Source: Sphingomonas montana
GTDB lineage: Bacteria > Pseudomonadota > Alphaproteobacteria > Sphingomonadales > Sphingomonadaceae
Assembly (NCBI RefSeq): GCF_001956315.1
Contig: NZ_KV887144.1
Span: forward strand, 139,272 to 203,271
DNA: 64,000 nt
Direction: 5' to 3'
The position numbers were made by a program, and so were the translations under genes. The notes beneath the pieces are model-generated. The model worked only from the letters and a program-made list of their open reading frames with translations. It searched no databases and was not told where the DNA came from. This document shows, one piece after another, positions 1 through 7,880 of the stretch (position 1 is its first letter; each line of letters begins with the position of its first letter).

Positions 1-798
1 GCGGTGCGCGTGAATCCGGATTTCGACCTGCGCGGGTCGGGCATGAAGATGGGCGGCGGGGCCAAGCCGTTCGGGGTGGATGCGGACCGGGCCGCGGCCC
101 TGGTCCGGCGGATCGTGGCGGCGGGCGCGGACTATCGCGGGTTGCACATCTTTGCCGGATCGCAGGCGCTGGATGCCGATGCGATCGCGGATGCGCAGGC
201 GTCCGCTATTGCGCTGTCGGCGCGCGTCAGTCGCGACAGCGACACGGCGCCGCCGCTGGTCAATCTGGGCGGCGGGTTCGGCATCGCCTATTTCCCGAAC
301 GAGGTGCCGCTGGATATCGCCGCGGTGGGTCGCCGGCTGGCGGATGCGCTTGCGGCGCGGGACGCGGTGCTGGCGGATACGCGGTTCGCGATCGAACTGG
401 GCCGCTGGCTGGTGGGGGAGGCGGGGGTGTACCTGACCCGGATCATCGACCGGAAGGAGAGCCACGGCGAAACCTTTCTGGTCACCGATGGCGGCTTGCA
501 TCATCAGTTGGCGGCGTCCGGCAATTTCGGCACGGTCGTGCGGCGCAACTATCCGCTGGCGATCGCGACGCGGTTCGGCGCGCCGGCGACCGAGACGGCC
601 AGCATCGTCGGGTGCCTCTGCACGCCGCTGGACCGGCTGGGCGACCGGGTGGCGGTGCCGCACGCCGATGTCGGCGATGTCGTGGCGATCTTCATGGCGG
701 GCGCCTATGGCGCGACGGCCAGCCCGGCGGCCTTTCTCGGCCACCCGCCACCGATCGAACGATTGGTGGACGGCGACGCCCGAATCTGTCCCGAATGA
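1..798 (+). CDS. Pyridoxal-dependent decarboxylase, exosortase A system-associated (5' truncated)
   Basis: Only the C-terminal 265 residues are present; the frame is open from base 1, so the N-terminal part of the TIM barrel, with the PLP-binding lysine, lies upstream. What is visible fits a group III (LysA/ornithine-type) decarboxylase: the glycine-rich phosphate loop VNLGGGFGIAYF near visible residue 87, the ELGRWLVGEAG segment, the cysteine-containing GCLCTPLDRL segment and the C-terminal GAYGATASPAAFLGHP barrel. The family member that sits at the head of XrtA/EPS loci in Proteobacteria looks like this, and the EPS export gene follows on the same strand. Its substrate is unknown; an amino acid or amino-acyl group used for polysaccharide decoration is an inference. 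LysA or SpeA-like paralogues are the alternative, made unlikely by context. Confidence 0.85.
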   Translation, partial: AVRVNPDFDLRGSGMKMGGGAKPFGVDADRAAALVRRIVAAGADYRGLHIFAGSQALDADAIADAQASAIALSARVSRDSDTAPPLVNLGGGFGIAYFPNEVPLDIAAVGRRLADALAARDAVLADTRFAIELGRWLVGEAGVYLTRIIDRKESHGETFLVTDGGLHHQLAASGNFGTVVRRNYPLAIATRFGAPATETASIVGCLCTPLDRLGDRVAVPHADVGDVVAIFMAGAYGATASPAAFLGHPPPIERLVDGDARICPE

Positions 799-926
799 CG
801 GTTACTTTCTGGTAAAGACGCGAACCAGGCGGTGTTCCTAACCGTATCTTCACCTGTACCACGCATGCAGGAACCCTAACCCCAGGAGCGATCCGCATCG
901 CCCGAGCAGCTGCCAAGGTGAAGACC
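799..926 (+). other. Intergenic gap before the EPS export operon
   Basis: This 128-bp spacer separates the decarboxylase from the export lipoprotein. It is less GC-rich than the genes around it and could hold the promoter of the export operon, but I cannot assign a convincing -35/-10 pair. A ribosome-binding AAGGTGA lies at 915-921. Confidence 0.3.
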
Positions 927-1568
927 ATGACCGTTAAGACCGCAACTGTCCTGACCTTGGCGCTGACCGCCACCGCCATTGCCGGTTGCGCCGGCGGGCA
1001 GTCGGCGGCACCGCAGCTGCCGGCCGCCGCGTTCGTATCGGGCGCGCAGGGGCCGAGCGAGAATTATGTCATCGGACCGCTCGACAGCCTGACGATCTTC
1101 GTCTGGCGGAACCCGGAACTGGGCGGCAAGGTACAGGTGCGGCCCGACGGACGCATCACGACGCCGCTGATCGCCGACCTGCCGGCCGTGGGCCGTACGC
1201 CGGCGCAGCTGGCGGACGACATCACGCAGCGGTTGGGTACCTTCATCAAGGAGCCGCTGGTTTCGGTGATCGTCGACAATTTCTCGGGCACCTTTTCGCA
1301 ACAGGTGCGCATCGTGGGCGCCACGGCGAAGCCCGCGTCCATCCCGTACCGCGCGAACATGACGCTGCTGGATGCGATGATCGCCGTTGGCGGCCTGAGC
1401 GAATTCGCGTCGGGCAACAAGGCGCGGCTGATCCGGTTCGACAAGGCGTCGGGCAAGCAGACCGAATATGGCCTGCGCATCGGCCGCCTGCTGAAGCAGG
1501 GCGACGCCAGCGCCAACGTGGCGTTGCAACCGGGCGACGTCATCATCATCCCCGAAAGCATGTTCTGA
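927..1568 (+). CDS. XrtA-system exopolysaccharide export lipoprotein (Wza/BexD family)
   Basis: A 213-residue outer-membrane polysaccharide export protein. The N-terminus is a lipoprotein signal: a hydrophobic run followed by the lipobox IAGC, so the mature protein should begin at the cysteine near residue 20. The polysaccharide export domain follows (YVIGPLDSLTIFVWRNPEL near residue 50, then VRPDGRITTPLIADLPAVG), with a SLBB-like segment (VRIVGATAKPASIPY) behind it. I chose ATG 927 because AAGGTGA sits at the right distance upstream; GTG 918 would add three residues. It precedes the chain-length regulator and kinase genes, the usual Wza-Wzz-kinase order. It is shorter than E. coli Wza, as is normal for this subfamily. 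Confidence 0.9.
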   Translation: MTVKTATVLTLALTATAIAGCAGGQSAAPQLPAAAFVSGAQGPSENYVIGPLDSLTIFVWRNPELGGKVQVRPDGRITTPLIADLPAVGRTPAQLADDITQRLGTFIKEPLVSVIVDNFSGTFSQQVRIVGATAKPASIPYRANMTLLDAMIAVGGLSEFASGNKARLIRFDKASGKQTEYGLRIGRLLKQGDASANVALQPGDVIIIPESMF

Positions 1569-1617
1569 CCCCGGCGGGGCGATCGGACGGGCAAGCGAGC
1601 GGGAACGGCGGATACAG

Positions 1618-3171
1618 ATGAACGGCCTTTACGACGAACTGAAGATCGCGCTGCATTCGGTCTGGCGGCAACGCTGGCTGGCGCTCGGTGTCGCTTGGGG
1701 CGTCGCGCTGCTTGGCTGGCTGGTCATCGCGCTGATCCCCAACAGCTACGAAAGCGTAGCGCGCGTCCAAGTGCAGAACCAGTCGATGCTGAGCGACACG
1801 ATGGGCATCAGCCCGAACGATCAGCAGGGCGATATCGACCGTGTCCGGTCCGCGCTGCTGTCCGCCGCCAACCTGCGCAAGGTTGTGCTGGCGAGCGGGA
1901 TGGTGCCCGCCGGTGCCGACGATGCGACGATGGCGGGCCATATCACGACGCTGCGCGACGCGGTGACAGTGAAGGCGCTGCCGGACAATATGTTCGAGAT
2001 CAGCGCGCGGATATCGGCCGGCGGCAACAGCGACGCGACCAACGCCGTGCTGGCCCGCCGGGTGGTGGAACAGCTCGTCACGATCTTTTCGACCGAAAAC
2101 GTCATGGGCGGCCGGGCGGAGGCGGGCCAGACGCTGGCGTTCCTGAACCAGGAACTTGCCCGGCGTGCGGCGCAGCTTTCGGATGCGGAGGCCAGGCGCG
2201 TTGAATTCCAGCAGAAATATATGGGCCTGCTGCCCGGCGTCGGTTCGTTCGAACAGCGCGCCGAACAGGCCCGGATGGAGCTGAGCCAGGTCGAAACGGA
2301 ACTGGTCGCCGCGCAGAGTTCGCTGGCCGCAATGAGCGGCCAGCTGGCCAGCACGCCCGCCACCGTGCCCGCGCCATATTATGGCGGCGGCGGTGCGGCC
2401 GTCGGCGGTGCGCGGTCGCGGCTGGCGGCGCTGGAGGCGCAGATGGGCGACGCGGCGGCGCGTGGCTGGACGGACCAGCATCCGGACGTGATCGCGTTGC
2501 GCGCCCAGATTGCGCGGGTCCGGCCGGAGGCAGCACGGGAGTCGACTGGCGGCGGCGGTGGTGGTGGCAGCATGCAGAACCCGGCCTATGCCTCGCTGCG
2601 CGCGGTGCAGGCGGACCGGCAGGGGACGGTATCGGCGTTGTCGCAACGCCGCGCCAGCCTGCAGGCCGATATCGCGTCCTATTCGTCGCGGCAGGCGTCC
2701 GAACCCGGCGTTGCCGCCGAACAGGACCGGCTGAACCGCGGCTACGAGGTGCTGAAGACGCAATATGACAAGCTGCTGCTTGACCGCGAACAGGTGCAGT
2801 TGCGCGCCGACGTCAGCACCAAGACGGATGCCGTGCGGGTGCAGGTGATGGACCCGCCGTCCGCGCCGCAGGTGCCCGTCGCGCCGAAACGGCCACTGCT
2901 GCTGGCCGGCATCCTGATCGTGGCGCTGGGCGCCGGCGTCGGCGTGGCCTTCGCCCGCGGACAGTTGACGACGACCTATCCCACCGCGGGCAAGCTGGCG
3001 TCCGCTACCGGCCTGCCGGTGCTGGGGGCGGTGTCCGAAGTGGTGACGCCGGTTCAGCAGGCGGTGCGGCGCAAGCATGCGGTGCGCTTTGCGGGCGGCC
3101 TCGCAGGTCTGGTCGGCTGCTTCATCCTGCTGATGACGATCGAATTCATCCAGCGCGGGCTGGTAGCGTGA
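1618..3171 (+). CDS. XrtA-system polysaccharide chain-length determinant (Wzz/GumC-like)
   Basis: A 517-residue inner-membrane co-polymerase thought to set chain length and couple synthesis to the export channel. There is a TM helix near residues 22-41 (LALGVAWGVALLGWLVIALI), a Wzz domain, a long periplasmic coiled-coil region (repeated QAR/ELAR/EQARMELSQVE heptads), a GNVR-like stretch (LNRGYEVLKTQYDKLLLDREQ) and the proline-rich APQVPVAPKRPLLLAG just before a second TM helix. A third hydrophobic segment lies at the C-terminus. The middle carries glycine-rich inserts (YYGGGGAAVGGA and a run of seven glycines), probably linkers. Unlike GumC or ExoP it carries no kinase domain; that is the next gene. 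Confidence 0.9.
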   Translation: MNGLYDELKIALHSVWRQRWLALGVAWGVALLGWLVIALIPNSYESVARVQVQNQSMLSDTMGISPNDQQGDIDRVRSALLSAANLRKVVLASGMVPAGADDATMAGHITTLRDAVTVKALPDNMFEISARISAGGNSDATNAVLARRVVEQLVTIFSTENVMGGRAEAGQTLAFLNQELARRAAQLSDAEARRVEFQQKYMGLLPGVGSFEQRAEQARMELSQVETELVAAQSSLAAMSGQLASTPATVPAPYYGGGGAAVGGARSRLAALEAQMGDAAARGWTDQHPDVIALRAQIARVRPEAARESTGGGGGGGSMQNPAYASLRAVQADRQGTVSALSQRRASLQADIASYSSRQASEPGVAAEQDRLNRGYEVLKTQYDKLLLDREQVQLRADVSTKTDAVRVQVMDPPSAPQVPVAPKRPLLLAGILIVALGAGVGVAFARGQLTTTYPTAGKLASATGLPVLGAVSEVVTPVQQAVRRKHAVRFAGGLAGLVGCFILLMTIEFIQRGLVA

Positions 3172-3182
3172 GGAACGTCGAG

Positions 3183-4064
3183 ATGACCGAACCCCGCCGT
3201 TCGCTGTTCGAGCGTGCCGCCGAAGTCTATGATTTCGGGGCCGCGGCCCGCGCCCGTGCGCCCGGCCCGGTGGTGGACGCTCGGCCACCGCTGGATAGGG
3301 AGCGGATCGAGGCGGCGTTTGCGGGGCCGGCCGCCCCCAACCGGCGCGGCAGCGTCAATCAAGGCGCGCTGGCCGCCGCCGGGTTCGTCACGCTGGATGG
3401 CGGGGTAACCGCGATCGCGGAGGAATTCCGGCTGGTGAAGCGCCAGCTGTTGCAGGCCGCGACCGCGCCGGACGCCAGCCCGCGCGACAGGATGCTGCTG
3501 GTTGCGTCCGCATTGCCGGCGGAAGGCAAGACCTTCTGTGCCGTCAACCTTGCGCTGTCGATCGCGGCGGAAAAGGATTTCGAGGTATTGCTGGTCGATG
3601 CCGACGTCGCCAAGCCGTCGATCCCCGCACTGCTGGGGCTGGAGGACGGACCCGGCCTGATGGACGCCATCGCCGATCCACGCTTGGATGTGGAAGGCTG
3701 CATCATCCGGACCGACGTCGGCAACCTGTCAGTCCTGCCGGCCGGACGGGCGGGCAACGACGCGACCGAACTGCTCGCGTCCGACCGGACCCGGACCGTG
3801 CTGGACAGGATCGCGGCGCAACGGTCCAACCGGATCGTGCTGTTCGATTCGCCGCCCGCGCTGGCGGCGTCGCCGGCGTCCGAACTGGCGCATCATGTCG
3901 GCCGCGTCATGCTGGTTGTCCGCGCCGACCGTACGGGCGAGACGGAGCTGCACGAAGCGGTGGCGCTGCTGTCTGGTTGTGCCGATATCCGGCTCCTGCT
4001 GAATGCGACGGCCATGTCGTCCGGCGGGCGCCGGTTCGGTTCCTATTATGGGCAGGGGGACTGA
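3183..4064 (+). CDS. XrtA-associated tyrosine autokinase (BY-kinase, CpsD/CapB type)
   Basis: A 293-residue cytoplasmic P-loop kinase that would partner the preceding chain-length protein. Motifs: Walker A in ASALPAEGKTFCAVNLALS near residue 110, the Walker A' segment VLLVDADVAKPSIPALLG, and Walker B RIVLFDSPPAL. The C-terminus ends FGSYYGQGD, so the tyrosine cluster that is autophosphorylated in this family is reduced to an adjacent pair. ATG 3183 has GAGG nine bases upstream. A GTG at 3168 would overlap the previous stop and add five residues. It is tightly coupled to both neighbours. Confidence 0.88.
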   Translation: MTEPRRSLFERAAEVYDFGAAARARAPGPVVDARPPLDRERIEAAFAGPAAPNRRGSVNQGALAAAGFVTLDGGVTAIAEEFRLVKRQLLQAATAPDASPRDRMLLVASALPAEGKTFCAVNLALSIAAEKDFEVLLVDADVAKPSIPALLGLEDGPGLMDAIADPRLDVEGCIIRTDVGNLSVLPAGRAGNDATELLASDRTRTVLDRIAAQRSNRIVLFDSPPALAASPASELAHHVGRVMLVVRADRTGETELHEAVALLSGCADIRLLLNATAMSSGGRRFGSYYGQGD

Positions 4065-4065
4065 C

Positions 4066-5670
4066 ATGCGCCGGTCGATCATCCTGGCCGCGGCCATCGG
4101 CAGCCTGCCGGGGACGGGCGCGTTTGCCGCGCCACGGACCTTTGTCACGCCCTATATCGAAGCGCAGCAGATCCTCGACGTGCCGATCACCGGCGGTCGC
4201 GATGTCCTGACATACAGTGTGCTGGCCGCCGGCGTCGATGCGGGGGCGGCGGGCCAGCGCGTCGAAGGCACGCTCAGCTACCGCTACGAACGGCGCTTTC
4301 CATGGGGCGGCGACGGTGCGGTGCCCAGCGACACGCACAGCGGGCTGGCGCGGGGCAGCATGCAACTCGTTCCCAACCTGCTGACCATGCAGGCCGGGGC
4401 GATCGCGACGCGGACGCGGATCGACGCGCGGGGGGGCGGCATCGATTTCCTCGGGCGCGGCGACAATGTGACCCAGGTCTATGGCGGCTATGTCGGCCCG
4501 AGCCTGGCGACGCGTGTCGGCGGGCTGGACGTCGCGGCAAATTACCGGTTCGGCTACGTCAAGACGGACGACGGCTTCGGCGGCACCGCGCTGGGCGATG
4601 GTCAGGCGGCCCTGAACCGGTACAACAGTTCGACCAGCCATCTGGCCAATGCCAGCGTGGGGATGCAGCCGGGCCGGCTGCCGTTCGGCTGGAACGTGTC
4701 GGGTTCCTATTCGCGCGAGAACGCCCGGCCGCTCGATCAGCGGTTCGAGAATGCGTTCGTGCGCGGGCAGGTGGTGGTGCCGGTCGCCCCCACGCTCGCG
4801 CTGACGGCAGGCATCGGATATGAGGATATCCGCGTGTCGCAACAGGCCGTGCAGCGCAGCGCCGCCGGCGTGCCGGTGGTGGACCGCAACGGCCGCTTCG
4901 TGGCCGACCGGTCGGCTCCCCGGCTGATCGCCTATGATTTCGACGGGCTGTTCTACGATGCCGGCGTCATCTGGCGACCCAGCGTGCGGACCACGCTGGT
5001 CGCCACGGTAGGCAAGCGGTACGGGCAGCTGGCGGTCAACGGATCGTTCAGTCACCGGATCAGTTCGCGCAGCGGCGTGACGATCGGCGTCTATAACGGC
5101 ATCGACAGTTTCGGCCGGTCGGTCGGCAACAACCTGGCTTCGCTGCCCACGCAGTTCGCAGTGCCGCGGACCGGGCTGAACAACCGGTTCGACGGGTGCG
5201 TGTTCGGCAATCAGGGCACCGGCGGCTGTTTCAACGATGCGTTCCAGTCGGCCAGCACATCCAACTACCGCGCGCGCGGCATCAACGCGCTCTATACCAA
5301 CCAGCGTGGGGCGGTGTCGCTCGGCTTCGGGATCGGCTATGACGAGCGGCGCTATCTGGGGCCGGTGCTGGTCGCCAACGGCATCGCGTTCGACAATGTC
5401 ACGGATCGCGGCGTGACGGCGCAGGCCAATGCATCGATTGCGCTGGACGACCGGTCCAGCCTTTCGAACCAGATCTTCGTCGGCTGGTTCGAAAGCGGGT
5501 TGCCGGGGGCCGACGGTGTCCTGACCGGCGGCGCGTCGAGCAGCTATTACCGCCGCCTGACCGACCGGTTGAGCGGCAATGCGACGGTCGCGGTCTTCGC
5601 GACCGACCAGACGGATTACGACACGGACATCTCCGGCCAGTTGCTGGTCGGCGCCCGCTACGTTTTCTAG
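4066..5670 (+). CDS. XrtA-locus outer-membrane beta-barrel protein
   Basis: A 534-residue protein beginning right after the kinase stop, with CAGGGGGA as ribosome-binding site. The signal peptide is clear (RRSIILAAAIGSLPGTGAFA, cleavage before APRTF). The rest is alternating polar/aromatic strands typical of a large beta-barrel, ending GQLLVGARYVF with the C-terminal phenylalanine recognised by the BAM machinery. It matches the position and character of the uncharacterised outer-membrane beta-barrel seen between kinase and ATPase in other XrtA/PEP-CTERM loci. An unusual feature is a cysteine pair in CVFGNQGTGGCFND near residue 384, probably a disulfide-closed surface loop. A role in export or surface retention of the polysaccharide is inferred. 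Confidence 0.75.
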   Translation: MRRSIILAAAIGSLPGTGAFAAPRTFVTPYIEAQQILDVPITGGRDVLTYSVLAAGVDAGAAGQRVEGTLSYRYERRFPWGGDGAVPSDTHSGLARGSMQLVPNLLTMQAGAIATRTRIDARGGGIDFLGRGDNVTQVYGGYVGPSLATRVGGLDVAANYRFGYVKTDDGFGGTALGDGQAALNRYNSSTSHLANASVGMQPGRLPFGWNVSGSYSRENARPLDQRFENAFVRGQVVVPVAPTLALTAGIGYEDIRVSQQAVQRSAAGVPVVDRNGRFVADRSAPRLIAYDFDGLFYDAGVIWRPSVRTTLVATVGKRYGQLAVNGSFSHRISSRSGVTIGVYNGIDSFGRSVGNNLASLPTQFAVPRTGLNNRFDGCVFGNQGTGGCFNDAFQSASTSNYRARGINALYTNQRGAVSLGFGIGYDERRYLGPVLVANGIAFDNVTDRGVTAQANASIALDDRSSLSNQIFVGWFESGLPGADGVLTGGASSSYYRRLTDRLSGNATVAVFATDQTDYDTDISGQLLVGARYVF

Positions 5671-5719
5671 GCGATCGTTAAGGAATGCGCGGTTATCATG
5701 CCGCGCAGGAGGCGCGAAG

Positions 5720-6760
5720 ATGTACCAAGACCATTATGGCCTGACCGACCGGCCGTTCCAGCTGACGCCCGATCCGCGTTTCTGGTTCGAAAGCGCGACG
5801 CACCGCAAGGCGATGGCCTATCTGGGCTACGGCCTGGCGCAGGGGGAGGGCTTCATCGTCATCACCGGCGATATCGGCGCGGGCAAGACCACGCTGGTCG
5901 CGCACCTGATGGCGACGATCGATCCGCAGCGACTGACCGCGGTACGGATGGCGTCGACGCAGGCGGACGGCGATCAGCTGGTGGGGCTTGCCGCGCAGGC
6001 GTTCGGCATCGCCAGCGGCGAGCAGGGCAAGGCGGTACTACTCGACCGGATCGAACGGCATCTGCTCGACCAGGCGCGGAGCGGACGGCGGACGTTGCTT
6101 ATCGTCGACGAGGCGCAGACGCTGTCGCCCGGCGCGCTGGAAGAACTGCGGATGCTGTCCAACTTCCAGTCGGGCGGGGAGTCGCTGCTCCAGATCTTCC
6201 TGCTGGGCCAGCCCGAGTTTCGCGAGCTGTTGCAGGGATCGGACCGGCTGGAACAGTTGCGGCAGCGCGTGATCGCGACGCACCATCTGGACCCAATGAC
6301 CGCGAACGAAGTCGGACCGTACATTCTGCACCGGCTGGCGCAGGTCGGCTGGGCGGGCAATCCGGATTTCGAAACCTCGGCCTACGACGCGTTCTACCGT
6401 CATTCGGGCGGGGTGCCGCGCAAGCTGAACCAGATTGCCGGTCGCGTCCTCCTGGCCGCCGCGGTCGACGGTCGTAGCACGATCGATGCGGCGCTGGTCG
6501 ACAGCGTGGCGGCCGAGATGGACGGCGACGCCAATCGCCCGCGGATCGCGGCCGGCAGCGATGTCGAACCGCGGCTGCGCAGCGCGTCGGTCACGCCGCT
6601 GCGTGCGGAGCCGGCGCAGGACGCCCGCCTGAACGCGATCGAAGCGCGGCAGGACGAACTGGAAGCGTCACTCCGCCGGGTGCTCGGCCTGCTGATCGAC
6701 TGGGTCGAGAGCGACACTCCGTTCAGCCGCGCCGATCGTTCGCGTCACAACGCGGCCTGA
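5720..6760 (+). CDS. XrtA/PEP-CTERM system-associated ATPase (ExeA-like AAA)
   Basis: A 346-residue protein that starts at ATG 5720 behind a perfect AGGAGG (5707-5712). The N-terminus MYQDHYGLTDRPFQLTPDPR is the signature opening of ExeA/general-secretion-type ATPases. Walker A is GDIGAGKTT (residues 50-58), Walker B is RTLLIVDEAQTL, and a sensor region follows (GQPEFRELLQGS). The last 60 residues are less conserved. In XrtA loci this gene regularly accompanies the kinase and the deacetylase; its exact function is not established, although the ExeA relation suggests assembly of an envelope export complex. Confidence 0.9.
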   Translation: MYQDHYGLTDRPFQLTPDPRFWFESATHRKAMAYLGYGLAQGEGFIVITGDIGAGKTTLVAHLMATIDPQRLTAVRMASTQADGDQLVGLAAQAFGIASGEQGKAVLLDRIERHLLDQARSGRRTLLIVDEAQTLSPGALEELRMLSNFQSGGESLLQIFLLGQPEFRELLQGSDRLEQLRQRVIATHHLDPMTANEVGPYILHRLAQVGWAGNPDFETSAYDAFYRHSGGVPRKLNQIAGRVLLAAAVDGRSTIDAALVDSVAAEMDGDANRPRIAAGSDVEPRLRSASVTPLRAEPAQDARLNAIEARQDELEASLRRVLGLLIDWVESDTPFSRADRSRHNAA

Positions 6761-6766
6761 TCCGCC

Positions 6767-7633
6767 ATGCCCGACGTCCAGACGCCCCCACTGCGCAACG
6801 CGATGTCGGTCGATGTCGAAGACTGGTTCCACGTCGGCGCATTCGAAAAGGTGATCAACCGGGCGGACTGGGGAAGATGCGAGGACCGCGTCGCGCGCAA
6901 CGGTGATGCAGTGCTTGCGCTGTTCGACCGGGCGGGAGTGAAGGCGACCTTTTTTACGCTGGGCTGCGTCGCGGCGCAGCACCCGGCGCTGATCCGGCGG
7001 ATCGTGGCCGCCGGGCATGAGATCGCCAGTCATGGTTGGGACCACAAGCGGGTCTTCACGCTGACCCCCGACCAGTTTCGCGACGACCTGGCGCAGGCAC
7101 GCGCCGCGATCGAGGATGCCGGCGGCGCGCACGTCACGGGCTACCGCGCACCCAGTTTCTCGATCGATGCGCGGACGCCCTGGGCGCACCCCGTGCTGGC
7201 GGAGGCGGGCTATGCCTATTCGTCCAGCGTCGCACCCGTGCGGCACGACCATTATGGCTGGCCCGAGTCGCCGCGCCACGTCTGGCGTCCGCTGGCGGAC
7301 AGTGCGTTGATCGAACTGCCGGTCACAACCGCGCGGATCGGCGGACGGACACTGGCGGCGGGCGGCGGCGGCTTCTTCCGCATGCTGCCTTATGGTTTCA
7401 CGCGCTGGGCGATCGACCGCGCGAACGGGACGGAGGGACGTCCGGCGGTGTTTTATTTCCATCCGTGGGAGATCGACCCGGCGCAGCCGCGCGTGACGCA
7501 CGCCCCGCTGCGGTCGAAGTTGCGCCACTACAGCCGACTGTCCGCGATGGAAGGCAAGCTGGAACGGCTGCTGACGGAATTCGCCTGGGACCGCACGGAC
7601 AGCGTCGCTGCCCGGCAGGCCGCGACGTTGTGA
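6767..7633 (+). CDS. XrtA-system polysaccharide deacetylase (NodB/PgdA family)
   Basis: A 288-residue carbohydrate esterase family 4 enzyme, expected to remove N- or O-acetyl groups from the polysaccharide. NodB features: the Asp-Asp of SVDVEDWFHVG near residue 20, KATFFTLGCVA, the metal-binding SHGWDHKRV (His-x3-His), the TGYRAPSFSI arginine motif, and a C-terminal YFHPWEIDPAQPR with the conserved histidine. There is no signal peptide, as is usual for the XrtA-associated subfamily. It starts six bases after the ATPase stop, so it is probably the last gene of the first EPS transcription unit, because a large hairpin follows. Confidence 0.92.
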   Translation: MPDVQTPPLRNAMSVDVEDWFHVGAFEKVINRADWGRCEDRVARNGDAVLALFDRAGVKATFFTLGCVAAQHPALIRRIVAAGHEIASHGWDHKRVFTLTPDQFRDDLAQARAAIEDAGGAHVTGYRAPSFSIDARTPWAHPVLAEAGYAYSSSVAPVRHDHYGWPESPRHVWRPLADSALIELPVTTARIGGRTLAAGGGGFFRMLPYGFTRWAIDRANGTEGRPAVFYFHPWEIDPAQPRVTHAPLRSKLRHYSRLSAMEGKLERLLTEFAWDRTDSVAARQAATL

Positions 7634-7757
7634 GTGCCCGACCCGCGAACCGTGGTCCGATGTGTTGCGATGAAGTCGTCTGTGTCATGCCGCCGCACGG
7701 GCGGCGTTACGCGGTATCTTCGGTCGTGGCGATCGGCCGGCACCGCATGAACCGCAG

Positions 7758-7816
7758 CCCGGCGAAGGCCGGGGCCTTGGTAAAGCAGTTTTACCTAGCC
7801 CCCGGCCTTCGCCGGG
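7758..7816. repeat. Long hairpin element inside the XrtA locus
   Basis: A 17-bp perfect inverted repeat (7758-7774 CCCGGCGAAGGCCGGGG and 7800-7816) encloses a second stem, GGTAAA 7779-7784 with TTTACC 7790-7795. The surrounding gap (7634-7880, 247 bp) has no gene I can support. It resembles the palindromic intergenic elements of sphingomonads and may also end the upstream transcript; there is no T-tract. Confidence 0.7.
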
Positions 7817-7880
7817 GTACTGTTGTCCGTTGCACGCGGCTTATCCATCGCAGGTCCGGTGATCGACGGGGCGTCCGGTG

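Noticed and set aside
2535-2575. Poly-glycine run in the chain-length protein as a possible frameshift site
   Set aside because: The frame continues with normal Wzz features on both sides, so it reads as a linker.
1546-3288. A 580-codon minus-strand frame opposite the chain-length gene
   Set aside because: Composition is that of a shadow, while the + strand gene has clear Wzz features.
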